Origin: CAYXTI01 sp964468495
GTDB lineage: Bacteria > Pseudomonadota > Alphaproteobacteria > Rickettsiales > Rickettsiaceae
Reading direction: 5' to 3'
Assembly (NCBI GenBank): GCA_964468495.1
Contig: CAYXTI010000020.1
Location: 1-22,815, forward strand
Length of the DNA stretch: 22,815 nucleotides
The translations under genes and the position numbers were made by a program. This document shows positions 1-9,017 of this stretch, one piece after another. How positions within the stretch are numbered: the first letter of the stretch is position 1; each line of letters starts with the position of its first letter. Below the pieces are notes generated by a model. That model saw only the letters and a list, made by a program, of their open reading frames with translations. It had not been told where the DNA came from and made no database searches.

Positions 1-708
1 TATTATAATTGGCTCTTTAGCATTTTTATTTTTTATATCTTTGAGAATAGAATCAGAATTTTTAAATATAAAGGATTTAATAAAAAATAATATTTTTTTT
101 AATTTATCTAAAAATATAGAAAATCTAATCTTTTTTAAAAAAAATAATAAGAATTTATAAAGTATTACTAGAAGTTTAAAGTAAATAGATAGACTAATTC
201 CTAAAGATAATGAAAAAAAGATTATAGTAAAAAAAATTAGCAGACTTACTAGAGGTATAGGTTTTATTGTATAGGCTATAACAGATAGTAAATCATAATG
301 ACTAATATAATAATTAGCTAATATTCCAACTACGCCTCCTCCTCTTGCGGGCAAGCTATCAATTGTATATTGATTAAATATAATAGTACTAGTTAAAAAA
401 GCTATACACCAGCAAATTAGCTTAAGAAACCATAATTTATTATAGTTATTAATATATATAAGATATGAATAATAAAATAATGATATTGGAATAATATACG
501 CAACTATACCAAATAACTGAAAAAGAATATCTGATAAATATGAACCTAGATAAGAAAGTAAATTGGTAGGAGTATTTGATGTCACTAGATTTAAAGAAGG
601 GTCAATCTGACTATAAGATAATAAAGAAATAGTGATTATAATAGCTAATAATAGTAAAACTATTACACGTACTTTTTTATTAACTAAAATTTTATAAAAA
701 CTATTCAT
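1..708 (-). CDS. ftsK: DNA translocase FtsK, N-terminal membrane part (gene runs off the left edge)
   Basis: FtsK is a septal membrane protein that anchors at the division site and pumps the chromosome terminus during segregation. I translated the minus strand from an ATG at 706-708. The frame stays open to base 1, giving 236 residues with no stop. The protein starts MNSFYKILVN and has FtsK N-domain landmarks: a first hydrophobic helix (residues about 14-29), then YSQIDPSLN, SYLGSYLSDILFQLFG and LPARGGGVVG, which match the four-helix FtsK membrane domain. A further hydrophobic stretch lies near residues 150-190, followed by the start of a lysine-rich linker. The motor and gamma domains would lie to the left of the window. 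It is divergent from the virB4 gene. The family assignment rests on these motifs; the missing C-terminus means an intact gene cannot be claimed. Confidence 0.85.
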   Translation of the reverse strand, partial: MNSFYKILVNKKVRVIVLLLLAIIITISLLSYSQIDPSLNLVTSNTPTNLLSYLGSYLSDILFQLFGIVAYIIPISLFYYSYLIYINNYNKLWFLKLICWCIAFLTSTIIFNQYTIDSLPARGGGVVGILANYYISHYDLLSVIAYTIKPIPLVSLLIFFTIIFFSLSLGISLSIYFKLLVILYKFLLFFLKKIRFSIFLDKLKKILFFIKSFIFKNSDSILKDIKNKNAKEPIII

Positions 709-762
709 AATTAGTCTAATATTTCAGCTATAATAGCTATAACAACAATAAAGAATTTTTAA

Positions 763-783
763 AACTAAATAACTTATTTAGTT
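763..783. promoter_or_regulatory. Palindrome in the ftsK/virB4 divergent spacer
   Basis: The 216-bp spacer 709-924 separates two divergent genes and should hold both promoters. It contains a near-perfect 21-bp palindrome with 10-base arms AACTAAATAA and TTATTTAGTT around a single C. A shorter one, AGCTATAATAGCT (726-738), sits just upstream of the ftsK start. The one-base centre makes a protein-binding operator more natural than an RNA hairpin. The AT-only arms mean chance is a real alternative, and no clear -35/-10 pair could be assigned to either gene. Confidence 0.3.
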
Positions 784-924
784 CTAATAGTATTATAATT
801 GAAACATAAGTATATATCATTTTTTTAAAAAAGCTTTTTATATTTTAAAACTCTATAATTAAAACTAACTAAATATATTAAGATATATGATTAATTTATA
901 AATTTTATAGTTTATTGCATTATT

Positions 925-3381
925 ATGATAAAGTGGTTTGTAAATAAAGAATCTAATATAATACTTGATACTTCATATGCTAAAAATTTTATTCCTATAA
1001 TATGCCATTATAATAAAAATACATTAATTGCAAAAGATGGATCATTGATACAAACAATTAAGATTAATAGTTTAAACTCTAGAATAATAAAAGATAATCT
1101 TAATAATATGCGTAACATAATTCTAAAATCAATTACTAGCATAATAGATATTGGTCAGTATGGATTATGGATACATACTATAAGACAAAGATATAATATT
1201 AACAACATAAGAAATATCAATGCTTATGACAATAAGTTTATAGCTGATACCATTAATAACAAATGGAATGATTTATTGGAATTAGATAGTACATTTATTA
1301 ATGTTTTATACATTTCTATTGTACATTATCCTTTTAGTTTAAAGATAAACAACATTCAATCATTAATTAATTCATTTTTTTCTAGGGTTATTAAATCTTC
1401 TGAACAAAAATTTCTATCGATAGCATGCAGTAATTTAACAAAAACAGTTGATAAAATCATCAATGATTTAAATTCATACGATATAGAAAAATTAGGAATA
1501 TATACTAAAGATAATATATATTATTCTAGAAATATTGAGTTATATAAATTAATTACTCAATGTAGCGGATCACAATGCCCTTTGCCTAGAGCAGATATTT
1601 CTTCTTCTTTATCCAATTTTCATTTTCATATAAAAGAAAATGAATTAAGAATTACTAATAATAAACAAGAAAAAAAATATATATCAATATTATCTTTAAA
1701 AGAATTTAGCACTAAAACCAAAGTAATTGATAGGTTAATGCAACTTCCTATAAATCTGATTATTACTGAAATACTATATGTTACTGATAGTAAAAAAGCT
1801 ATATTACCCTATAAGTATCAAAATTATATTACAAAGCTTAGTAAAGATGAAGAAATAATTAGTACAAAAGAATTGAATAAAATATTAGATATAAATAATA
1901 AAGCGATAACTAATACTTTTTTCAATCAACAAATATCATTTATGGTAATAGCAAATTCTAACCAAGAGTTAGAAGATAATTCTAAAACACTATCTCAAGA
2001 ATTATCAAATATAGGATTAATCCATGTATTAGAAGATATTAATCTTGAAAAAATATTTTGGTCGCAACTTCCATCTAATTTTTCATTTATTACAAAACCA
2101 TTACCAAAAATAATAGATAATCTTGCAATATTTACAACATTAAATTATTGGCCTATAGGAAATCAATATAATCCTTGGGGCGAAGCTATCACAATTATGA
2201 AAACAGAAAACCAAACAAATTATTTTTTTAGTTTTCATGATAAAAAAGCTAATAATAATCTCGCTATTTTTGGAATAAAAGATTCAGGAAAGACCAGTTT
2301 AGTTAATTTTTTTATTGCTCAATCTATGAAATTTAATCCTACAATAATTCATATATCTAATGATTTAGATTCAGGAATATTTGCTAAAGTCAATAAAGCT
2401 AAGTGGTTTCAAATGATCAAAGAATTATTCAATCCACTATTAGTAGATAATAGTAAGGAATCAGAAGAATATTTATTTGAATTTTTTAAAATTATATCAA
2501 AACATTATTTTGATCCATTAACTGAACAACAATTATTAATTTTAAAAAAAGTCGTAAAAGATATTTTATCTACTAATTTAGAGAATAGAGTACTATCAAA
2601 AATTATTGAAAATATAAATGAAGCTGAAAATCAAAATAGTCTTAAAAATAGGTTATCTCTATACTCAACTAATGGGAAATATTATAAGGTTTTTGAAAAA
2701 AATAAAATATTAACTATTAATGATTCAGATTTCATAGCATATAGTTTGATATCTTTTGATAATAATGATTTTCTAAATCAAAAAAATATCAACGAATATG
2801 GAAAAATTGCTCAAATAGAATATGAGCTTAATACAATAAATTCTTTAAAAGCTGGAATTATATTTGCTATGCAATATTTATTAAGTAATACAGAATCACT
2901 TAATCCTAAATTACTTGTACTAGATAATATAGATAAAATATTGGACCTAAATTATTATTCATACATTATTAATATAGCAACTAAAAATTTAAAAAAAATA
3001 AATGGAGTTTTAATATTTACTGTAAATATAGAAGCATTAGATTTAGCATACCAAAATAATTTAGATTTAACATTTTTAAAAAATATCAGTAGTAATATTT
3101 TTTTACCCACAAATATTACAACTAAGAATACAGCAAATATTCTAAACTTAAATAAAAAAGAACTGACTAAGATTCTATCATTAAATATTTTCAACAGAAT
3201 GTTTTTATTAAAACAAGATAATAACAGCATAGTATTAAATTTTAATATAAATAAATGGCATTCTATAAAAAAAATATTAAAATCAACAGAAGAAGAAAGA
3301 AAATTATATAACCAAATAGTTAGTCAAGAGAATAAAGAAAACAAAGATGACTGGATAAATCTATTTTATAGTAAACTTTAG
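925..3381 (+). CDS. virB4: VirB4-family type IV secretion ATPase, divergent copy
   Basis: VirB4 proteins are cytoplasmic hexameric ATPases that power assembly and substrate transfer by type IV secretion systems at the inner membrane. At 818 residues the length is normal. The N-terminal CagE/TrbE/VirB region includes PLPRADISSS (about 218-227) and an ILSLKEFSTKT block. The pre-Walker segment has SQLPSNFSF, NYWPIGNQYNPWGEA and FSFHDKK in VirB4 order. Walker A is GIKDSGKT (residues 450-457). Walker B is LLVLDNID (663-670), where the usual Asp-Glu pair is Asp-Asn (D667-N668), and the downstream ATQ-type motif reads FTVNIEA. The hydrolysis machinery therefore looks compromised while nucleotide binding may persist. 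No virB3 precedes it. Rickettsiaceae are known to carry a second divergent VirB4 (RvhB4-II); this gene is a plausible counterpart. No Shine-Dalgarno is visible before the ATG. Confidence 0.85.
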   Translation: MIKWFVNKESNIILDTSYAKNFIPIICHYNKNTLIAKDGSLIQTIKINSLNSRIIKDNLNNMRNIILKSITSIIDIGQYGLWIHTIRQRYNINNIRNINAYDNKFIADTINNKWNDLLELDSTFINVLYISIVHYPFSLKINNIQSLINSFFSRVIKSSEQKFLSIACSNLTKTVDKIINDLNSYDIEKLGIYTKDNIYYSRNIELYKLITQCSGSQCPLPRADISSSLSNFHFHIKENELRITNNKQEKKYISILSLKEFSTKTKVIDRLMQLPINLIITEILYVTDSKKAILPYKYQNYITKLSKDEEIISTKELNKILDINNKAITNTFFNQQISFMVIANSNQELEDNSKTLSQELSNIGLIHVLEDINLEKIFWSQLPSNFSFITKPLPKIIDNLAIFTTLNYWPIGNQYNPWGEAITIMKTENQTNYFFSFHDKKANNNLAIFGIKDSGKTSLVNFFIAQSMKFNPTIIHISNDLDSGIFAKVNKAKWFQMIKELFNPLLVDNSKESEEYLFEFFKIISKHYFDPLTEQQLLILKKVVKDILSTNLENRVLSKIIENINEAENQNSLKNRLSLYSTNGKYYKVFEKNKILTINDSDFIAYSLISFDNNDFLNQKNINEYGKIAQIEYELNTINSLKAGIIFAMQYLLSNTESLNPKLLVLDNIDKILDLNYYSYIINIATKNLKKINGVLIFTVNIEALDLAYQNNLDLTFLKNISSNIFLPTNITTKNTANILNLNKKELTKILSLNIFNRMFLLKQDNNSIVLNFNINKWHSIKKILKSTEEERKLYNQIVSQENKENKDDWINLFYSKL

Positions 3382-3410
3382 TAATAATAATATATAATAA
3401 TTATTACTAA
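3378..3410 (+). terminator. Hairpin at the 3' end of virB4
   Basis: A perfect 11-bp inverted repeat, TTAGTAATAAT / ATTATTACTAA with an 11-base loop, overlaps the virB4 stop codon. T-rich sequence follows (3411-3435). Position and shape fit an intrinsic terminator. The stem has only one G-C pair and is weak, and such stems arise by chance at this base composition. The rest of 3411-3594 shows nothing recognisable. Confidence 0.35.
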
Positions 3411-3594
3411 TAATTTATTATTTTTAATTAATTTTTTATTGATTATAAAATCTAAATAACTATCTATTTTAATATATATTTTAACTTTTAATTTTTATAC
3501 CATTAATAAAAAATAGTATTTTTAATACTAGCATCGTTACTACACTACATATTAAAAATTATTAAAATGGCTTTATGATTTAGGTAAATAAAGT

Positions 3595-3640
3595 AATATT
3601 ATTTATAATATAATATATCAATTATATTATAAATAATATT
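3595..3640. promoter_or_regulatory. Perfect 20-bp stem hairpin in the leader of the exported Cys-rich gene
   Basis: Two 20-base arms (3595-3614 and 3621-3640) are perfect reverse complements around the hexamer ATATCA. The hairpin ends 12 bases before the ATG at 3653, where a ribosome-binding site would be; the 12 bases between show no Shine-Dalgarno. Unless transcription starts inside or after it, the mRNA would carry this hairpin in its 5' leader. All paired bases are A or T. Candidate roles are a translation-controlling leader, an operator, or a terminator for upstream transcription. Which one cannot be told from sequence. Confidence 0.5.
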
Positions 3641-3652
3641 TCTCAATTATTT

Positions 3653-6574
3653 ATGAAAATAATAATAACAGGTATAATTTTATTATATATAAATATAATA
3701 CCTATAAATATAGCACCTACATATGCTGTTGAAGAAGAATGGGAAGGAGAAGTGCGTTCTTATCCTAAATTAGCTATCTTTCCCCCTTGGGGGAGAGGAG
3801 ATGGTAGGGGAACAAAAACATGTTTATATAAAAAGCATTTTCCTTATCCATTAGTACCATATTATTCTCATTTATGTGGTGAAAGAGCACAAGAAAATAG
3901 CTATTCTACTCCTAAAATTAGAGTTAGAGGGCAACAATGTAATGCTTTATTCTGCTGGACAACTAATAATTTATTAAAATGGGATGGCCAATGTGTTACG
4001 CTTGGAGGAGGATATGGATTCCCATTACATAGAATGTGCGCTAGAATTGCAAATCCAGAAAATATTGAAGAAAGTATTCCTGCTGACCCTGGTTATACCA
4101 GGGGAATACATTTAAACTATTATGGAGAAAGAGAAAATGATGAATTAACTGAGCTTGAAACAGGAGAAAAGGTATTATTTGATAAACCAAAGATATGCCT
4201 TTATAGAGACCCAGCATTTTTAAGTCTTGAAGATGGTTTTGACCTAATGGATCTTAATCCTAATAAACAATCTATGCATAGAACTAAGGAAGTACATCAT
4301 GTTATTAGAGTAATAATACTAATAACAGATAGTTTAATAAATTTATCAGTAACTGGTCCAAAACTAGTTAATGCTATTGTTTCAGCATTAGGCGGCGATG
4401 GTGAGGGGGTAATATCATCAGTATTTTCTGTAATAGCCGATATCTTAGGTTTTTTTATTAAGATAATTGAACTTTTCGGACAGCTTATCATTATAATATT
4501 AGAATATATTGGTCAAATAAACAGAGCGGTTGATGATTATATATATGGATGTTCTGAGATTGAGATTGGTCCTTATCCTCCACCATTTTTGCCTAAAATA
4601 GGATCTTTAAAAGGAAGAGCAACAGTACATAAAATTTGTCAAAGAGGTTCTGATGGTAAAAATGTATTATCTACAGAAAGTAATGAATGTGTTGATTCTA
4701 AAATACGTAATAATGCAATACATAATAGTATTAGGGTTAGTTATGATAATTTTATTCCATTTTGTACAAAGGATGATGAAGATCCAATGCAAATAGACCA
4801 CTGTGTAAAATTGAATAATAATAACCATTTAAATATGACAACAAAAGAGCTATACAATATAAACAAAGGGATTATTAAAAAATGTACAAATAATGATAAA
4901 TCAGAAGGCGTATGTGTAGAAACTATGATTAATCATGTATGTAATAGCTTATCTGAAGAAGAAGCAGATTGTAGAGAAGGTTTTAGATTTGTATATGCCC
5001 TAAAAATAGGGTCTTATTATATTCCTAATGTATATTACAAACATGATGTAGAAGATTGCAATGCTTTGAATAATAATGGAATATGTCAACAAGTATGGGG
5101 TATTAATAGTGGAGAATATATAGATATATCATTAAATTTTAATGATATATCTAATAATTTTTTAGATAAAGCAACTCCATTAGAAAAAAATTTTTCACTA
5201 TATAATTTACAACAACAAGAAAAAAAGTTAACTGCTTCAATTGCTAACATTGAAACGGAAAGAGTTAATAATGATGAAATCTTTATACAAGGGACAAATC
5301 AAATCTGTGTTTTTATAGAATCAAATGATTCTTCAAATTTAGTAGGATGCATAGAAAGAGCAAAAATTAATAAACCTGAATTATACGAATGTAATAGTCA
5401 TTATAACTGTTCATCAACATATAAAAATCCTAAATTTGTTGTATCTATTACAGAAGGAGAAGATAAACTTACAACAATCACTCAACCAAAATCTATACAT
5501 AATAAAGTATCAGCAAAACAAGGAAGAGATGTAGCTAATTTAGCTGGATATGAATTTAATTCATTTATTACTGACAAATCATTTATTAGAGCTCCTTTTG
5601 ATGGTCCTGGCTCTGCAAATCCAAGTAGTATTTTAGGAACCTATTTATCAAAAAAAGATAACACTTATATAACAAAATATGAAGAAATTGTAAATAATGA
5701 TTATAATGCGATATATTTATTTGGATTAGAATATAAGGATGGTTTTTATGTTAGAGGAGGGGTATATGGTTGCATAGATAATACCAATAATAATCAATGT
5801 CCTATTGATCCTACCATGTGTGTACTATCTCAACTAACAAATACTGATGTAGTGAATTGCTCAGAATTTAATGATAAAATAAGAAAATATCCTGATATTA
5901 AAGTCTGTTCTACAGAAGATATTGAACATAATTGTAATAAAGATAGTATAGATACTATAACAAAAGAAGGAAAAGAAATAATTAATATAAAAAATTGTAC
6001 AATAAAAGAAAACAATATGAATTATTATTGTTATACAAGTCCTAATAATCAAGAAATCTGTAATGTTAGTTATGATCCAATGCTTCGTAAATATCCTTTA
6101 CCACCAAAAACAAAAACAGATCCAGCGATACTTAATGCATCAGAATATTATGATACCAAAATAGGAGCTCCTATGAAGTATTTACAAGAAGGAAATACCA
6201 ATATTCAGGAATTAGTAACTGGATCTTATTCTAATAATACAGAAGATAAATTAAATCAATCTGGAACTAATTATAATAAAAATAAATATGGACTTAGGAA
6301 TAAAACCCCAGAAGAAATGGGAATGTGTGTAAAGATAGCAACTATTAGTAAGTGTGAGGAAATTTCCTCTAATTCTAAATCTGCATTAGAAGATAATGGC
6401 AATGCTTTTTGGACTAGTGCTGAAATAGGAGAAATATCAAATGGGACCTGTGCTCCAGGATATACACATGATAAATCATTAGGAGAATTAAAAAGATATT
6501 GTATGTATACAAATAATGGACTTGCTAAATTTGAGGAAGTAAAAAGAAATTTATGCAAAAAAAACGCTAATTGA
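3653..6574 (+). CDS. Large exported cysteine-rich protein, possibly VirB6-related
   Basis: I do not firmly recognise this 973-residue protein. Residues 1-25 form a signal peptide with a likely cleavage after TYA (A25). The mature part has 36 cysteines spread along its length, suggesting disulfide bonding outside the cytoplasm. Hydrophobic segments lie at about 217-245, 253-269 and 271-287, so the protein is probably anchored once or more in a membrane. Just after them comes C300 and a GPYPPPF motif (306-312). Two cysteine blocks resemble each other: CVFIESNDSSNLVGC (552-566) and the GGVYGC region ending at C707. The long extracytoplasmic portion, Cys/Pro motif and position after virB4 recall the extended VirB6-like proteins of Rickettsiales, but it has fewer helices than a VirB6 core. 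A conjugation-type cysteine-rich outer protein or a surface protein are alternatives. Start chosen because the signal peptide begins there; no Shine-Dalgarno. Confidence 0.6.
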   Translation: MKIIITGIILLYINIIPINIAPTYAVEEEWEGEVRSYPKLAIFPPWGRGDGRGTKTCLYKKHFPYPLVPYYSHLCGERAQENSYSTPKIRVRGQQCNALFCWTTNNLLKWDGQCVTLGGGYGFPLHRMCARIANPENIEESIPADPGYTRGIHLNYYGERENDELTELETGEKVLFDKPKICLYRDPAFLSLEDGFDLMDLNPNKQSMHRTKEVHHVIRVIILITDSLINLSVTGPKLVNAIVSALGGDGEGVISSVFSVIADILGFFIKIIELFGQLIIIILEYIGQINRAVDDYIYGCSEIEIGPYPPPFLPKIGSLKGRATVHKICQRGSDGKNVLSTESNECVDSKIRNNAIHNSIRVSYDNFIPFCTKDDEDPMQIDHCVKLNNNNHLNMTTKELYNINKGIIKKCTNNDKSEGVCVETMINHVCNSLSEEEADCREGFRFVYALKIGSYYIPNVYYKHDVEDCNALNNNGICQQVWGINSGEYIDISLNFNDISNNFLDKATPLEKNFSLYNLQQQEKKLTASIANIETERVNNDEIFIQGTNQICVFIESNDSSNLVGCIERAKINKPELYECNSHYNCSSTYKNPKFVVSITEGEDKLTTITQPKSIHNKVSAKQGRDVANLAGYEFNSFITDKSFIRAPFDGPGSANPSSILGTYLSKKDNTYITKYEEIVNNDYNAIYLFGLEYKDGFYVRGGVYGCIDNTNNNQCPIDPTMCVLSQLTNTDVVNCSEFNDKIRKYPDIKVCSTEDIEHNCNKDSIDTITKEGKEIINIKNCTIKENNMNYYCYTSPNNQEICNVSYDPMLRKYPLPPKTKTDPAILNASEYYDTKIGAPMKYLQEGNTNIQELVTGSYSNNTEDKLNQSGTNYNKNKYGLRNKTPEEMGMCVKIATISKCEEISSNSKSALEDNGNAFWTSAEIGEISNGTCAPGYTHDKSLGELKRYCMYTNNGLAKFEEVKRNLCKKNAN

Positions 6575-6577
6575 AAT

Positions 6578-6613
6578 AAATAATAATTTTTCTATCATAA
6601 AGAATTATTATTT
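6578..6613. terminator. Bidirectional terminator between converging genes
   Basis: An 11-bp perfect stem, AAATAATAATT / AATTATTATTT, extends by three more pairs including one G-T. It lies between the stop of the exported protein gene (6574) and that of pheT (6624). Its location in a 49-bp convergent gap fits a shared intrinsic terminator. The A/T-only outer stem makes it weak. Confidence 0.45.
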
Positions 6614-6623
6614 AAATATATAA

Positions 6624-9017
6624 TCAATGATCTCTTATGGTAGCATCAAATTTTTTTTGCATTGTTAATATAATCTTTACTTGTAGATCATCTATTTCTT
6701 GTTTATTTAAAGTTTTATATCGATCCTGAATAATAACAGAAACAGCTACTGACTTATGATACAAAGGAATATTATCTCCAATATATATATCAAAAAGATT
6801 TACAGATTGAATTAACGTTTTATCAATATTTTTTATTGATGTAATTAAATCCCCAACTGGGATAATATCTTTAATAATAAAGGCAAAATTTCGTACTACT
6901 TTTTGATAATCAAAAGAAATAAATTGTCTTTTTTTTCTATATTCTTTTTGTTTTATAGGTAAATCATCAATATTTAACTCTAATGCTAATATATCTACCT
7001 TAATATTTAAGGCCCTGAGTATGCTAGGATGAATTTGACCAAAATATGCTATAATATTTTTACCTAAATTAATACTAGCTGATCTTGTGCTTTGAAAGTA
7101 ACTAGGAATATTATTATTTTGCATTATATTACAATTATTAATATCTATACCTACATATAACAAAATTGATTCTATATCAGCTTTAATATCAAATAAATCA
7201 AAAGATCTACTATTATAGATGGTTTCTTCAGTAGTAAGACCAGTACGAATTGCTGCTAATTGTGTAATTTGAGAATTATCAAAAAAAACTGGACCTATTT
7301 CAAATAAAGATAAATTTTTAAATGACCTATTAATATTATGTCTAGCAACTTGAATTAGATTAGCTATAATAAGGGGGCGCATATAATTTAATTCTGAACT
7401 AATAGGATTAACTATTGTCAATTCTTTTGTAGTAGTAGTAAAAAGTTGTGCAATATTTTTATCCATAAATGACCAAGTAATCACTTCATTATAACCATTA
7501 CAAGCTAGAATTCTTTTAATATCAATAATTCTTTTATGGGTATCAGGAATTATTTTTGTTTGATTTATAAATGACAACTTTTTTTCAGGTATTTTGTTAT
7601 ACCCATAAATTCTAATAATTTCTTCTACAATATCTTCTTTTATAGATATATCTTGCCTCCAAGTTGGCACTTCAATATCTATTAATGTATTATTATTTAT
7701 ATTGGTACAAATAAAGCCTAATTTTTGCAAAATATCAATAATTTGCTGATAATCTAATTGTATATTAGTTATTTTATAAAAATAACTAATAGGAAAAGCA
7801 ATTTTTCTACTTACTAAATCTTTATTATTGGTAAAAGATAATAAAGATGCTTCCCCTTGGCATAATGCTATTATTAAATCAGTAGCATAATTTAAAGCCT
7901 TAATAGCAAAATTTTTATCGACTCCTCGTTCAAATCTATGACTAGATTCAGTATTAATTAACAATCTACGATTAGTCCTCATAATAAAATGAGAGTTAAA
8001 ATTTGCTACTTCTAATATAATATTAGTTGTATTCTTAGTACAAGCACTTTTTTGACCTCCAATTATTCCAGCTAAGCACTGCACATCATCTTTATCACTA
8101 ACTACAATATCCCCTGAATATAATTGATACTCAGACTTATCTAAAGCATAAAAATTTTTACCATTACTATTATTCAATATTGATACAATCAATGTTTGAT
8201 TAATTTTAGACTTATCATATACATGCATTGGTTGACCAAAAGTTATCATTATATAATTAACTATATCAACTATAGGAGAAATAGATTCTATACCAATATT
8301 ATTTAAATAACATTGTAACCATAGGGGGGTAGTAATATTATTGTTAATATTACGAATTTCTCTTATTCCATAAAAAGAACAAGCATCATTATCTATAACT
8401 TTTGAATAAATCTTAGATTCAAAAGTTTCATTTGTTTCAATTTTTGGCAGTAAAGTTAATGTTCCTATTCCTGTAGCTGCTAAATCACGAGCAATACCAT
8501 ATACACTAAGACAATCAGATCGATTAGGGGTTACATTAACTTCAATTACTATATCATCTAACCCAAGATATTTTGCTATTGTGTCATTAACAATAGCATC
8601 CAATGGTAACTCTATTATTTTATCTTGCTCAGATGAAATATTTAATTCAGCTGCTGAACAAATCATCCCAAAACTATCCTTTCCTCTAATTTTAGTAGAT
8701 TTAATTTTCATTTTATTACTTGGAATAACAGTTCCAACTGAAGCAAAAACAACCTTTATTCCTGGTTTGATATTTGGGGCTCCACAAATTACCTGTAATA
8801 TTTCATTTCCAGTATTAACCTGACAAATTTTAAGTGTGTCAGCATTAGGATGATTTTCAACATTCATTACTTCTGCTACTCTAAAATACTCTAAATCCTG
8901 AGCTAAATCATTGATATTTTCTATTTCTAGTCCTATCATAGTAAGTTTGTTACTAATTTCTTCTACTGTAGCATTAGTATTTAAAAATTGTTTTAGCCAT
9001 AAAAAAGTAAATTTCAT
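6624..9017 (-). CDS. pheT: Phenylalanine--tRNA ligase beta subunit
   Basis: This is the beta chain of the cytoplasmic alpha2-beta2 enzyme that charges tRNA-Phe. It carries the tRNA-binding and editing domains. At 797 residues it has the usual length. Visible parts in order: N-terminal MKFTFLWLKQFLN; an OB-fold tRNA-binding domain with NVENHPNADTLKICQV (about 52-67); the B3/B4 editing region with VTPNRSDCLSVYGIARDLAA and SHRFERGVD; the B5 region with PTWRQDISIKEDIVEEIIRIYGY; and a C-terminal ferredoxin-like anticodon-binding domain ending FDATIRDH. The start ATG overlaps the pheS stop in an ATGA arrangement, so the two are very likely co-transcribed and translationally coupled. Nothing suggests decay. 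Confidence 0.97.
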   Translation of the reverse strand: MKFTFLWLKQFLNTNATVEEISNKLTMIGLEIENINDLAQDLEYFRVAEVMNVENHPNADTLKICQVNTGNEILQVICGAPNIKPGIKVVFASVGTVIPSNKMKIKSTKIRGKDSFGMICSAAELNISSEQDKIIELPLDAIVNDTIAKYLGLDDIVIEVNVTPNRSDCLSVYGIARDLAATGIGTLTLLPKIETNETFESKIYSKVIDNDACSFYGIREIRNINNNITTPLWLQCYLNNIGIESISPIVDIVNYIMITFGQPMHVYDKSKINQTLIVSILNNSNGKNFYALDKSEYQLYSGDIVVSDKDDVQCLAGIIGGQKSACTKNTTNIILEVANFNSHFIMRTNRRLLINTESSHRFERGVDKNFAIKALNYATDLIIALCQGEASLLSFTNNKDLVSRKIAFPISYFYKITNIQLDYQQIIDILQKLGFICTNINNNTLIDIEVPTWRQDISIKEDIVEEIIRIYGYNKIPEKKLSFINQTKIIPDTHKRIIDIKRILACNGYNEVITWSFMDKNIAQLFTTTTKELTIVNPISSELNYMRPLIIANLIQVARHNINRSFKNLSLFEIGPVFFDNSQITQLAAIRTGLTTEETIYNSRSFDLFDIKADIESILLYVGIDINNCNIMQNNNIPSYFQSTRSASINLGKNIIAYFGQIHPSILRALNIKVDILALELNIDDLPIKQKEYRKKRQFISFDYQKVVRNFAFIIKDIIPVGDLITSIKNIDKTLIQSVNLFDIYIGDNIPLYHKSVAVSVIIQDRYKTLNKQEIDDLQVKIILTMQKKFDATIRDH

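Noticed and set aside
2955..3230. 91-codon minus-strand frame opposite virB4
   Set aside because: It is a hydrophobic translation of AT-rich antisense DNA; the VirB4 frame explains the region.
6271..6558. 95-codon minus-strand frame opposite the end of the exported Cys-rich gene
   Set aside because: The cysteine-rich plus-strand frame spans it without interruption and has a signal peptide; this frame is a shadow with no start signal.
8581..8823. 80-codon plus-strand frame inside pheT
   Set aside because: It is antisense to the conserved tRNA-binding domain of PheT and has no recognisable features or ribosome-binding site.
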